The notes beneath the pieces are model-generated. The model had not been told where the DNA came from, made no database searches, and was given only the letters and a program-made list of their open reading frames with translations. DNA of 64,000 nucleotides, from contig CAWGST010000001.1 in the NCBI GenBank assembly GCA_963825315.1, positions 1-64,000 of the forward strand, in the 5' to 3' direction. The position numbers were made by a program, and so were the translations under genes. The DNA is from DASRLE01 sp963825315 (GTDB lineage: Bacteria > Verrucomicrobiota > Verrucomicrobiia > Limisphaerales > Palsa-1400). Shown here piece after piece: positions 12,936 to 20,778 of the stretch. The first letter of the stretch is position 1; each line of letters starts with the position of its first letter.

Positions 12936-13198
12936 CGATTCCCCTTGTCAGAGCCTCGACGCCGCGCGCAAATCAGGATGCGCTGAATGAGATGAGCCAG
13001 AAGGCCATGCAGGCTTTGGCCGAAGCCGTTGCCAAGGTCGTGGAGGATCACCGGCAGCGCGGCAAGCCGCTCGCCGACTGGCGAAATGGCCAAGCCGTTT
13101 GGATGCCCGTCGAAACCGCAGCGGTGAAGGCAGAAGCCGCTTCGGCGACGGAGGACTCGTCGCGTCAAAGTGTAGCGGAGACGGATCCTCAGAAATAA
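12932..13198 (+). CDS. Small hypothetical protein partnered with the RhuM gene
   Basis: 88 aa, starting at an ATG that overlaps the RhuM stop as ATGA, so translational coupling is likely. The middle (KVVEDHRQRGKPLADWRNGQ followed by AVWMPV) looks like a conserved short motif; the ends are low complexity. It has no membrane segment or signal peptide. I cannot assign a function. Being coupled to the RhuM gene, it may be its partner. Its stop codon lies inside a 19-bp repeat that recurs at 15706. Confidence 0.65.
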   Translation: MTIPLVRASTPRANQDALNEMSQKAMQALAEAVAKVVEDHRQRGKPLADWRNGQAVWMPVETAAVKAEAASATEDSSRQSVAETDPQK

Positions 13199-13210
13199 AA
13201 ATCTGCGATT
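13192..13210. repeat. Copy 1 of a 19-bp dispersed repeat
   Basis: GAAATAAAAATCTGCGATT occurs here and again exactly at 15706-15724, 2.5 kb away. Weaker similarity extends on both sides (GATCCTC before, CCG and GTTTA after), giving roughly 45 bp in all. The two copies bracket the IS element and the toxin-antitoxin pair. Confidence 0.85.
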
Positions 13211-13254
13211 GTGCCGCACCCGTTTAAGGCCAGACCCGCCCCTCCCCTGCGGGC

Positions 13255-14593
13255 CATACGCGCTAACTTAATATTGCATTTATACTTCAACATGCCTTAT
13301 CCTCGTGCTCATGCACGAACAGCTTTTTTCTTCCGACTGGGACATTGTTAAGAGACTTTTGCCCGCCGACTGGGAGGCCGGTGCGCGGCAGTGCGGTGCG
13401 TTGCGCCGCTGCCGCAACGTGGACAGTGCCGAAACCCTGCTGCGGCTCATCTTTCTGCATGTGGCCGGGGGCTTGTCCCTCCGTCAGACCGTGGTGCGAG
13501 CCGAGGCTTTGGGCTGGGCGAAGCTTTCCGATGTGGCGTTGCTTAAACGGCTGCGCGCCTCCGCCAACTGGCTGGAATCCCTCTGCTGGGGTCTCTGGGA
13601 CACGGGAGACTGGCCGGAAGGCTTGAGCGCAAAAGGACGTCGCTGGCGCATTGTCGATGCCACCACCGCCCAGGAACCCGGAGCCACGGGCATTGACTGG
13701 CGTGTCCACTACGTGGTGGGGATCCCCTCGCTGGTCTGTGATCACGTTTCCGTCACAGGGGTGCGCGGGGGCGAAACCTTGTGCCGCATCCCGGTGCGGC
13801 CGGGCGATGTGCTGCTGGCCGACCGGGGATACAGCCACCGCGCCGGCGTGGCTTGGGTGCTCGGGCAGGGCGGCGACGTCATCGTGCGTCATCAGGGTGC
13901 CAACTTTCCGCTGCTGGATCGAAAAGGCGGAGACTTCGACCTCCTGTCCGCGCTGCGCAGCCTGCGCCAACATCAGCCGGGCACCTGGCCGGTGCGGTTT
14001 GAATTCGAAGGGCGCGTCTGGCCGGTGTGGCTGCACGCCGTACGCAAAAGCGCCGCCGCCGCCGCCGAACAAGCCAAAGAGGAGTTGCGCAAGGAACGCG
14101 GCGCGGGGTTGCAAGCGCAGACCCTCGAACTGGCCGAGTACGTGGTGGTGCTCACCTCGTTGAACCCCAGGGACGTGTCGGCCACCCAAGTGCTGGCCCT
14201 GTATCGTGGCCGGTGGCAGATTGAACCGGTTTTCAAGCGGCTCAAAAGCCTGCTTGGCGTGGGCGAACTGGCCAAGTATGACCCCGACTCGGCCAAGGCT
14301 TGGTTGCAGGCCAAGCTTTTGACCGCGCTCCTGCTGGAGCGTTTGGAGCGCGAGGCGTTCCTTTTTTCCCCCTGGGGATACCCGTTGCTGGGAACGGTCG
14401 CGCTGGAGAGAGTTTCGTGAGGTCAGGGACAGCTTCATGCAGGCGGTGGCTCCGGCGCTGCCACTCCAACAACTCTTGGAAAAGGGCGGGGAAATCGGGC
14501 CCAAGCTGCGCGAGCGCGGACGGAGCCGTGCGCCCCAGATGGAGTTATTAGTGAGTCTCATACAAAATGCCAATTATTAAGTTAGCGCGTATG
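13255..14593 (+). mobile_element. IS4-family insertion sequence, complete ends
   Basis: A 1339-bp element bounded by perfect 19-bp terminal inverted repeats, CATACGCGCTAACTTAATA at 13255-13273 and its complement at 14575-14593. It is flanked by an 11-bp target duplication CCCCTGCGGGC (13244-13254 and 14594-14604). CAT ends and a 10-12-bp duplication fit the IS231-like part of the IS4 family. The perfect duplication means a recent insertion or strong preservation. It sits in the intergenic region behind the RhuM pair. Its transposase frame is broken, see the next entry. Confidence 0.93.
13305..14580 (+). pseudogene. IS4-family transposase, frameshifted near the C-terminus
   Basis: DDE transposase: first Asp in IVDATT (D118), second Asp in LLADRGY (D173), Glu in the YREK-type signature YRGRWQIEPVFKRLKSL (Y300, R301, E307, K311). 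Translation from 13305 (GTG) or 13311 (ATG) stops at 14420. The expected C-terminal tail (WREFREVRDSFMQAVAPAL and on to a stop at 14578-14580) continues in the +1 frame. The switch point is the homopolymer TTTTTTCCCCC at about 14360-14371; removing one base there gives a continuous protein of about 424 aa. It could be a disabling mutation, a base-call error or programmed shifting; I favour one of the first two. All three catalytic residues lie before the shift. Confidence 0.85.
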
Positions 14594-14604
14594 CCCCTGC
14601 GGGC

Positions 14605-14887
14605 CGACGGTGGGGTGAGACTCCCTTGGCGCGCCATCTCGTCCGCCGTAGTTGAAACGAAGGCGGAAGCCTCAGCGACGGCGGGCGTCGAACCCTAAAC
14701 CGATTTCAATGCGACCCATTTCCACGCAGGGCTTCAAATCAGGCTTTGAGCGGGGGCAATTGTTCGAGCGCCTCAGGCGCGCCATCTTTGTGTTCCTTCT
14801 CTGCCTTGTCGCGCCATACTGTAGCGAAGGCGGATGTGGGAGAGGGCCGGGGTGAGGGCACCGATGAGGGCGAGCGCATTATTGGCT
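14605..14887. other. Intergenic stretch with no gene
   Basis: The segment between the right target duplication of the IS and the 3' end of the ART-like gene. The frames here are short and compositionally non-coding. It contains GC-rich sequence of the kind dispersed between genes in this genome (for example GTGAGACTCCCTTGGCGCGC at 14614-14633). I see no RNA gene or terminator I would defend. Confidence 0.5.
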
Positions 14888-15454
14888 CTATTGCCGAGGC
14901 CAGAAGCAACCGATGATTTGCTTGGGCGAGCGAACACAGATTTGAATGTGATCCAACTCGCGAAATCCGGCGCCTGCATATAATTCGCGGCCTTCAATGA
15001 AGAAACCGCGCACCGTGTCAAACGCCAACTTGCCTTCCTCATGACGAAGCTGGTGAAGGGATTCCATCACCGCGCAATCCAGATACCGCGCCCGAAGTTC
15101 CGAACCGCGATTCTGGGCGACAGGAGCGCTGGTCTCGGCGCAAATTTGCAGATAAGTATCGTAAGCGGCCCGGACTTGCTTGAGCGCCTCCGCATCGGCA
15201 AGGTTGAGGCAGTTACCCAGGTCAATCACCGCGCCCAGCACGACGGGATGTTTGATTTTGCTGCTGCGCCGTTTGCTTTCCGCTTCGGCCCAGCGTCTCG
15301 CCCGCTCAGGGCTGTCCTCCCAAAAATAATAGCCGTGGCCGAGCCAGTCCCAAGGATTTTGGCTGGGATGCAGGGAATCTTTCAGCGAAATGACTTTTCG
15401 TGCGACATGAACATCGCATCCGTGATATCCGACGACGAGGGAATGGGAAACCAT
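14888..15454 (-). CDS. Probable ADP-ribosyltransferase-fold toxin
   Basis: 188 aa cytoplasmic protein. Its N-terminus VVGYHGCD (H11, G12) and the segment WLGHGYYFWED (residues 37-47) followed by SPERARRWAEA resemble the Y-H-G ... G-x-G-Y-Y-F pattern of DUF3990-like ADP-ribosyltransferase folds. A candidate third catalytic residue is one of the Glu residues in the ESLHQLRHEEG region. I infer the fold from these motifs only. The start overlaps the stop of the upstream small gene by one base (TGATG), so the two are translationally coupled, as is usual for toxin-antitoxin pairs. It lies in the defence island next to SIR2-HerA. Confidence 0.6.
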   Translation of the reverse strand: MVSHSLVVGYHGCDVHVARKVISLKDSLHPSQNPWDWLGHGYYFWEDSPERARRWAEAESKRRSSKIKHPVVLGAVIDLGNCLNLADAEALKQVRAAYDTYLQICAETSAPVAQNRGSELRARYLDCAVMESLHQLRHEEGKLAFDTVRGFFIEGRELYAGAGFRELDHIQICVRSPKQIIGCFWPRQ

Positions 15455-15675
15455 CAGCGGAACTGCCGCTTCAGTTTGCCGGTGGCCGTATACATCCCTG
15501 TGGCCGCAAGAAAGCGGAGGGACGACTTTCTGTTTGCGGCAATCCGCCTGCCCGTCGCGCGCAACTGGCGTACTTCGGCTTCAACTCCGTTTGAACCAGC
15601 CGGTTTGCTGAAGATTGTTTTCACATGGCTAAACTGCCACAAACTCGTGCCCGACACAACAGATTTGTTTCTCAA
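15454..15675 (-). CDS. Probable antitoxin partner, small basic protein
   Basis: Reading frame of up to 73 aa whose stop overlaps the ATG of the ART-like gene (TGATG). Its C-terminal 35 residues (LRATGRRIAANRKSSLRFLA, then ATGMYTATGKLKRQFR) have the look of a small helical domain with the pattern A-x-x-x-x-x-x-x-R-K-S-x-x-F-L-x-x-x-G-x-Y-T-x-x-G-K-L, which I associate with short proteins preceding such toxins. The start is unsure: 15675 is TTG, and a GTG at 15624 would give 56 aa. The antitoxin role is inferred from position and size. Confidence 0.55.
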   Translation of the reverse strand: MRNKSVVSGTSLWQFSHVKTIFSKPAGSNGVEAEVRQLRATGRRIAANRKSSLRFLAATGMYTATGKLKRQFR

Positions 15676-15705
15676 TTTTTCAAGTCTCTTCGATCCTCCT
15701 CCTTT

Positions 15706-15724
15706 GAAATAAAAATCTGCGATT
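15706..15724. repeat. Copy 2 of the 19-bp dispersed repeat
   Basis: Identical to 13192-13210. This copy lies 80 bases before the SIR2 gene, in the divergent promoter region between the toxin-antitoxin pair and the SIR2-HerA operon. Confidence 0.85.
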
Positions 15725-15803
15725 TTACCGGACTGGTTTACGACCCGTTTATGTTTGAACTGGGCGATAATTTCGCGAATAATTGCAACGAAGGCAATAA
15801 ATT

Positions 15804-17030
15804 ATGGCTACACCTGATAAACCCAAAGCGGGAGCCGCCGCGGCAGCCCCGACCAGAATCAGCTTGTTGCGAGTTGGAAGCGCATCCGCAGGTTGGCGCG
15901 AACTGAATGCCGAAATACCCGCCGATGCCACGCCAGAAGCTCAGAAGAAAGCCCAGCAAGACGCGGATGCCGCCCGCAAGGAACTCGCCGAATACTTGCA
16001 CACGGTCCTCACTACCCCCAATCTTATTGTTCTCGCTGGCAGCGGTTCATCAATTGGAAAAGTGGGTGGCCCGTCCATGCAGGACCTCTGGCAGGAAGCT
16101 TCCAAGCTGCCCAACTTCAAAGAAGCGGCGGCTGCCGTGAAACATCCAGGCGGCGATGAGTGGATCGAGAATCTCATGTCTCGTTGTCGAATGGCGAAAC
16201 AGTTTCTGGATGGTGCAGCGGCAAAATCGGTGAGCGCTTTTCTTTCGGCTGCGGAGAAGATGATTTGGAATGCTTGTTCAGAATTTCTGCCGAAGGCAGA
16301 CCTTGAGGGGCATCAAACTTTTTTGCGTCGGATGGCGAGACGCCGTCTTCGCGCACCGCGCTTGAAGCTTTTCACAACGAATTACGACCTCTGTTTTGAA
16401 ACGGCGGCCGGAAGGCTCGGCATCATCCTTGTTGATGGCTTTTCCTTTACCGAACCGCGACGGTTTGATCCCCGCTTGTTCAACTACGACATCGTGCGCA
16501 GAGCCAAGAGCAGCGACGCAGCAAATGACTTTGTAGAAGGCGTTGTGCAACTTTTCAAAGTGCATGGTTCGGTGAACTGGGATGACACTGAAAGCGGCAT
16601 CATCCAAGCACAAGTTCCCAAGACGCCGTGTTTGATTTATCCAGCCAGCACCAAATACGAACAGTCCTATTCCCAGCCACATCTTGAACTTATGGCACAA
16701 TTTCAGTCTGCGTTGCGCGAACCCAACACTTGTCTCGTCACGGTCGGTTTCGGTTTCAATGATAATCACCTGTCAGCACCGATACAAGCGGCGGTCAACT
16801 CGAACCCCTCGATGAAATTGCTTGCCGTTGACCGCTCGGCGAAGGCCAAGAGTGATGCAGACAATGGAGTTTACGCCGCTTTGGGCAAGCGAATTGCAAG
16901 CGGTGAGGCAGACATCGCTTTGATCAACGCCGAGTTTGCCCAGTTCGCTGACCTGATCCCGCAACTCCGCGCTCTATCTCCGGCGGAACAAATCGAATGC
17001 TCCGTCAAACAAATCGCCCGCGAATCATGA
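15804..17030 (+). CDS. SIR2-like NADase of a SIR2-HerA anti-phage system
   Basis: 408 aa protein with a SIR2-like domain. Visible motifs: the nucleotide-binding VLAGSGSSIGK (GSGSS, 79-83), FTTNYD with N193, and KVHGSVNW with catalytic H254, then TVGFGFNDNHL, as in SIR2_2-type defence proteins. In known SIR2-HerA systems the SIR2 subunit assembles with HerA and degrades NAD+ on infection, leading to abortive infection. An Ala/Pro/Thr-rich N-terminal stretch and a Gln/Ala-rich helix precede the domain. The ATG at 15804 is the only sensible start. It overlaps herA by ATGA. The region reads as less GC-rich than the flanking housekeeping genes, fitting acquisition by transfer. Confidence 0.88.
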   Translation: MATPDKPKAGAAAAAPTRISLLRVGSASAGWRELNAEIPADATPEAQKKAQQDADAARKELAEYLHTVLTTPNLIVLAGSGSSIGKVGGPSMQDLWQEASKLPNFKEAAAAVKHPGGDEWIENLMSRCRMAKQFLDGAAAKSVSAFLSAAEKMIWNACSEFLPKADLEGHQTFLRRMARRRLRAPRLKLFTTNYDLCFETAAGRLGIILVDGFSFTEPRRFDPRLFNYDIVRRAKSSDAANDFVEGVVQLFKVHGSVNWDDTESGIIQAQVPKTPCLIYPASTKYEQSYSQPHLELMAQFQSALREPNTCLVTVGFGFNDNHLSAPIQAAVNSNPSMKLLAVDRSAKAKSDADNGVYAALGKRIASGEADIALINAEFAQFADLIPQLRALSPAEQIECSVKQIARES

Positions 17031-18763
17031 GTGCGTTGCCCAATCTCGAGGGAGTCTTTGATCCGAACCTAAGGTTAGGCGTTGTTTCGTCCGTTACGGC
17101 AAACGACGTTCGTGTGAATCTGCACGAGGCGGGCGCTGTGAGCGGAAGCCTGTTTCGTGGTGCCCGCTACGGGCTTGGTGAAGTTGGTGAGTTTGTTTTG
17201 ATCGAAGGAGAGCTCGTGGCGCTCTTAGGGCGCATCATTGAAGTTAAGTTGCCCGAGCGCGAGCGCCGCGTTGTGGACAAAGATAGCGGTGGGGGCGTTA
17301 CCATAGATGCTTACGCGCTAGTTCAGCTTCTCGGAACGGTCTCCCTCGAAAACCTGGCCGTGACATCTGGCGTCTCGACTTATCCGAGGTTGGGCAACCG
17401 TGTTTATTCAGCACAGGACTCGTTTCTTTCTTCAATCCCGATGCGCATGGAACGAGGGGAGAAACCTCCTGAAGTTGCGCTCCGCATCGGGCGTGTGAGT
17501 AGCGCCGCTTCCACCGATATTCTAATCACACCTGAGCGGCTGTTCGGACGGCACTGCGCAGTTTTGGGTGCAACAGGCGGCGGCAAAAGTTATACGGTGT
17601 CGAGATTGATTGAGGAATGCCTTCATCACCGCGCAAAGGTGATCCTGATCGACGCGACAGGTGAATACAGAAATTTCAGCGAACACACGACGCACACACA
17701 CCTCGGCACACCAAACGACGAGCCTGCGAGATCAAGAAAGTGCTCTTTGCCCCCATCGAGTTTCACCGAGGGCGACTTTCTAGCTTTGTTCGAACCCGCA
17801 GGCAAGACGCAAGGTCCAAAGCTTCGAGCAGCGATTCGGAGTCTTAGGTTGGTGTCTGTGCGGCCAGCGCTTGAACGCCCTGCAAAACCCGGATTGCTTG
17901 TCCGCGCCAATCGCCGAAAGCTGGAAATAGTAGAAGTCGAAGGCGAAGCTGATGTTTCACGACTTCTGGATAATCCCTCCACGCCATTCAATCCACACCG
18001 CCTGGTGGGGCAGATCGTCGAGGAGTGTGTTTATGAAACAGGTGGCACATTCAAAGATCCCGATCCAAACTCCTGGGGTGGATATGACGGCGGCACTTTG
18101 AGCTACTGCATGACACTGTTGACGCGCATCAATGGCGTTCTTACTTCCACGGCGATGGAGTGTGTGTTTGGAGACAACCAAGGGCCGCCCATCACCGAGC
18201 AGATTGATGCCTTTCTGGCATCGGACGCGAGGCTGCTTCGAATTTGCCTCGAAGGTATCCATTTTGAATTCTCTGCCAGGGAAATCATTGCGAATGCAAT
18301 GGGCCGCCACCTTCTCCATAAAGCACGGGCTGGAGCATTTCGACCAAGCCCAGTAATCGTTTTCGTTGACGAAGCACACAATTTCTTGGGGCGGAACCTC
18401 GGCGGAGAAGAGTCGTCGTTGAGGTTGGATTCATTTGAGTTGATTGCAAAAGAAGGCAGAAAGTATGGCCTTAACATCTGTCTTTCAACTCAGCGTCCGC
18501 GCGACGTCACTGAGGGCGTTTTGAGCCAAATGGGAACGCTGATCGTCCACAGGCTCACGAACGACCGAGACCGCGAAGTTGTTGAGAGGGCATGCGGTGA
18601 AATCGACCGTTCCGCTTCTGCATTTCTCCCGAACTTAGAGCCAGGCGAAGCGGCCGTTGTCGGCGTGGACTTCCCGATTCCCCTGACGATTCAGATAAAC
18701 TTGCCATCGACCCCGCCGCAATTGCGAGGCGCGGATTACCAAAAGCATTGGAAGAACGCATGA
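17027..18763 (+). CDS. herA: HerA-like ATPase of the SIR2-HerA system
   Basis: 578 aa hexameric-type ATPase/translocase of the HerA-FtsK superfamily. An N-terminal HAS-barrel-like beta region (FDPNLRLGVVSSVTANDVRV) is followed by Walker A GATGGGKS (K187) and Walker B VIVFVDEAHNF (D448, E449), then the LSTQRPRDV motif. In the defence complex HerA assembles with and activates the SIR2 NADase. I start at 17027 because that ATG overlaps the SIR2 stop as ATGA; an earlier start at 16997 would overlap SIR2 coding further. The next gene overlaps the stop in the same way, so three genes form one coupled operon. Confidence 0.9.
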   Translation: MSALPNLEGVFDPNLRLGVVSSVTANDVRVNLHEAGAVSGSLFRGARYGLGEVGEFVLIEGELVALLGRIIEVKLPERERRVVDKDSGGGVTIDAYALVQLLGTVSLENLAVTSGVSTYPRLGNRVYSAQDSFLSSIPMRMERGEKPPEVALRIGRVSSAASTDILITPERLFGRHCAVLGATGGGKSYTVSRLIEECLHHRAKVILIDATGEYRNFSEHTTHTHLGTPNDEPARSRKCSLPPSSFTEGDFLALFEPAGKTQGPKLRAAIRSLRLVSVRPALERPAKPGLLVRANRRKLEIVEVEGEADVSRLLDNPSTPFNPHRLVGQIVEECVYETGGTFKDPDPNSWGGYDGGTLSYCMTLLTRINGVLTSTAMECVFGDNQGPPITEQIDAFLASDARLLRICLEGIHFEFSAREIIANAMGRHLLHKARAGAFRPSPVIVFVDEAHNFLGRNLGGEESSLRLDSFELIAKEGRKYGLNICLSTQRPRDVTEGVLSQMGTLIVHRLTNDRDREVVERACGEIDRSASAFLPNLEPGEAAVVGVDFPIPLTIQINLPSTPPQLRGADYQKHWKNA

Positions 18764-19671
18764 AGGCCACAGATGATCTTTCAGCGAAATTCATTTATAG
18801 GGTGATTCGTGAGCGGGCCCCGATGTTCGCGTTGGTTTTCGCAGTCCTATTTACGATCATCGCCATTGCACAATACATCTTCGTTCGCCACGGAGTTTAC
18901 AAGGCATCGGAACTGCAATTGCAACAATGGGCGGACCAAGTCGCCAATGAAATTGATTACAAAGAGAAATGGGACCTGACGGCATATCGCCAATCAGAGG
19001 ACGTCCAAGCTCCGCATGTGTTCGTGTTCACGACGGATGGCATCGTCGTTGAAACGGGTGGATTCATTCCGGGACTGATTGGCCAGGTCAAATTGCTTGA
19101 CGATTCAATTTTCACCGAACCGAAGACCGTAAAAGTGGCTCAAACGGGCGAAACATGGAGGGAATTTGCAATAAAAGTCAAAGGCGGCATTGTCGCGCTG
19201 GGCATTTTGAATCCTCAAGATGTGAACGCACCAGATGAGGCTCTAAAACGTGCCGCCCATGAATTCGGTTCCACCATCGAGGATGCCGTAAAGGTTCACA
19301 CCCGCCAAATATCAGGTCAGGTTGATTATGCCATCATCGATGATTCAGGCAACTTTCCGTTTGAGGCTGACTGGTTTCCTCTCAAAGCGGAACAGGGTTC
19401 CATTTCTGAGCTCGCAAAATCTCGAGGTCTGATCCAGCGAGGCGGCAAGTCGTATTTGGTAGCCTCCAGATTCATTGTGGATTCGCGAGGCAACGACGTC
19501 GGCACAATCATAATACCCAAAGAAGTCACTGCCGGCCTGAATGCCAAGCCGGCAGTGTATTGTCAACCCACACATGGCCACACAACAGCGGCTTCGCCGC
19601 CAAATGCTAATTCAATCCGCCGTGGAAAAAGGCAACCTCATATTTGGCCAACTGATTGTTCAGTCTCTTGA
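18760..19671 (+). CDS. Membrane-anchored sensor-like protein, third gene of the SIR2-HerA operon, probably 3'-truncated
   Basis: Starts at an ATG overlapping the herA stop (ATGA). A short basic N-terminus is followed by one membrane segment (about residues 20-42, MFALVFAVLFTIIAIAQYIF). A long extracytoplasmic-type domain of about 220 residues then contains two alpha/beta repeats (HVFVFTTDGIVVETGG and VDYAIIDDSGNFPFEADW), the layout of a Cache-type sensor. No kinase, HAMP or effector domain follows: after GTIIIPKEVTAGLNAKP the translation turns into low-quality sequence and overlaps the 3' end of the convergent next gene. I think the gene was cut at about 19550, at the edge of the island. A role in the defence system is inference from coupling only. 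Confidence 0.65.
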   Translation: MKATDDLSAKFIYRVIRERAPMFALVFAVLFTIIAIAQYIFVRHGVYKASELQLQQWADQVANEIDYKEKWDLTAYRQSEDVQAPHVFVFTTDGIVVETGGFIPGLIGQVKLLDDSIFTEPKTVKVAQTGETWREFAIKVKGGIVALGILNPQDVNAPDEALKRAAHEFGSTIEDAVKVHTRQISGQVDYAIIDDSGNFPFEADWFPLKAEQGSISELAKSRGLIQRGGKSYLVASRFIVDSRGNDVGTIIIPKEVTAGLNAKPAVYCQPTHGHTTAASPPNANSIRRGKRQPHIWPTDCSVS

Positions 19672-20416
19672 TGTCAGCGCTCTGCGGCACGATACAGGCC
19701 GTCCAGGCCGGTCGCCGCGGCATTCTGTCAATGGCGCCAAATAGCGCCTTGGCCCCTTCGGTTCCAAAGGCGCAATTGAGCGAATTGACTGCGGCGGCTT
19801 TGACCACTTTTTCCCATTCTTTGGGCGTGACGAAATCATTGATGGTCCCCAGTTTGGCGGATTGCATCCGGCCGGCATATTTGTCGAAATCGCCAAGGTA
19901 ATGGTGGGAAAGGTTGATGGCCATGGTCATGCCCATCATCTGGTTGAAATAGCTGGCCTGATCGTTCATGGCATCATCGGACCAATAACGGTCCTCCACT
20001 ATATTGGGCGCCACGGGCGGAATTCCGTTTGCAGTCTCACGGGCCAAACCAGACATGTATCGGTCAAAAAAACCGGGCTGGATTTTATCAATGGCCTTGG
20101 CATGGGCAATGTGATTGATCAAATCCACAAAGCCGGGCGAGACGAAAGCCTGGCACAGTGCTCTATTCACGTCACTGTTCTCGACCCTCGCCATTTCCCG
20201 CGCAGCCAGGGATCCGGCGCCCTCCGGCGGCGCTTGCAGCTTGTTCCGGTATTTGTCGTCCAGCGAATTGTAAAGGTCGCTTTCTATCTGGAGGGCAACC
20301 TTGATGCCGCTGGGGTAAATGTGCGGCAACGAATTCGTCAGGGCGAAACCGGGCGTGCCAAGGACAAGCAACGTTGCGGCAATCAAGTTCTTGGCGGGGA
20401 TCAATTTCTTCATCAT
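19607..20416 (-). CDS. Secreted conserved hypothetical protein
   Basis: About 270 aa from the ATG at 20416 (20413 also possible). It has a clear signal peptide: KK, then LIAATLLVLGTPGFA with cleavage likely after GFA. The mature part is helical and rich in Asn, Met and Ala, with four Cys or fewer. Segments such as YFNQMMGMTMAINLSHHYLG are distinctive but I do not recognise a family. It is likely periplasmic. Its 3' end overlaps the degenerate tail of the sensor gene by 65 bases, which supports that tail being non-native. Confidence 0.7.
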   Translation of the reverse strand: MMKKLIPAKNLIAATLLVLGTPGFALTNSLPHIYPSGIKVALQIESDLYNSLDDKYRNKLQAPPEGAGSLAAREMARVENSDVNRALCQAFVSPGFVDLINHIAHAKAIDKIQPGFFDRYMSGLARETANGIPPVAPNIVEDRYWSDDAMNDQASYFNQMMGMTMAINLSHHYLGDFDKYAGRMQSAKLGTINDFVTPKEWEKVVKAAAVNSLNCAFGTEGAKALFGAIDRMPRRPAWTACIVPQSADIKRLNNQLAKYEVAFFHGGLN

Positions 20417-20778
20417 TTGCCTTGATGCTTGCATCTCCCGTGCCACGGCCCGCAAAAGCCCTTTTACCGGGCGGAACGCCCGCATCAGCCGAAGGGACGC
20501 CGGGAAAGTGTCCGATTGTTGTTCAGTCGGGCGGGCAATTTGGACACCTTGCGGGGGTCAAGCCGGGGCATCCTCAATTGTGAGAAACCGGCCCCTTTTA
20601 TAACCGCGAAATATGGGTATTTAAGACACGGGCCGCAAACCCCCGCCCGGTTTGCAAAATGCCACGCCTCGAAAACCGGCTTGCGCCCTGCCCGGCTGGC
20701 CGGCCGCCAAATGCCCTTGCAATTTTTCCGCCGGAAGGCACCATAAGCCCCGGTAACTTTTACAAAAAATACGATGGC
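20417..20778. other. Divergent intergenic region
   Basis: About 360 bases between the secreted hypothetical protein and the ThuA-like gene, with no gene I believe in; the frames are short and GC-biased. It should hold both promoters. An AT-richer patch with TTTTATAACC at about 20595 is the only promoter-like element I noticed. Confidence 0.4.

Noticed and set aside
13287..14573. 428-aa minus-strand frame within the IS
   Set aside because: It is antisense to a transposase with intact DDE residues; no second IS gene is expected in this family.
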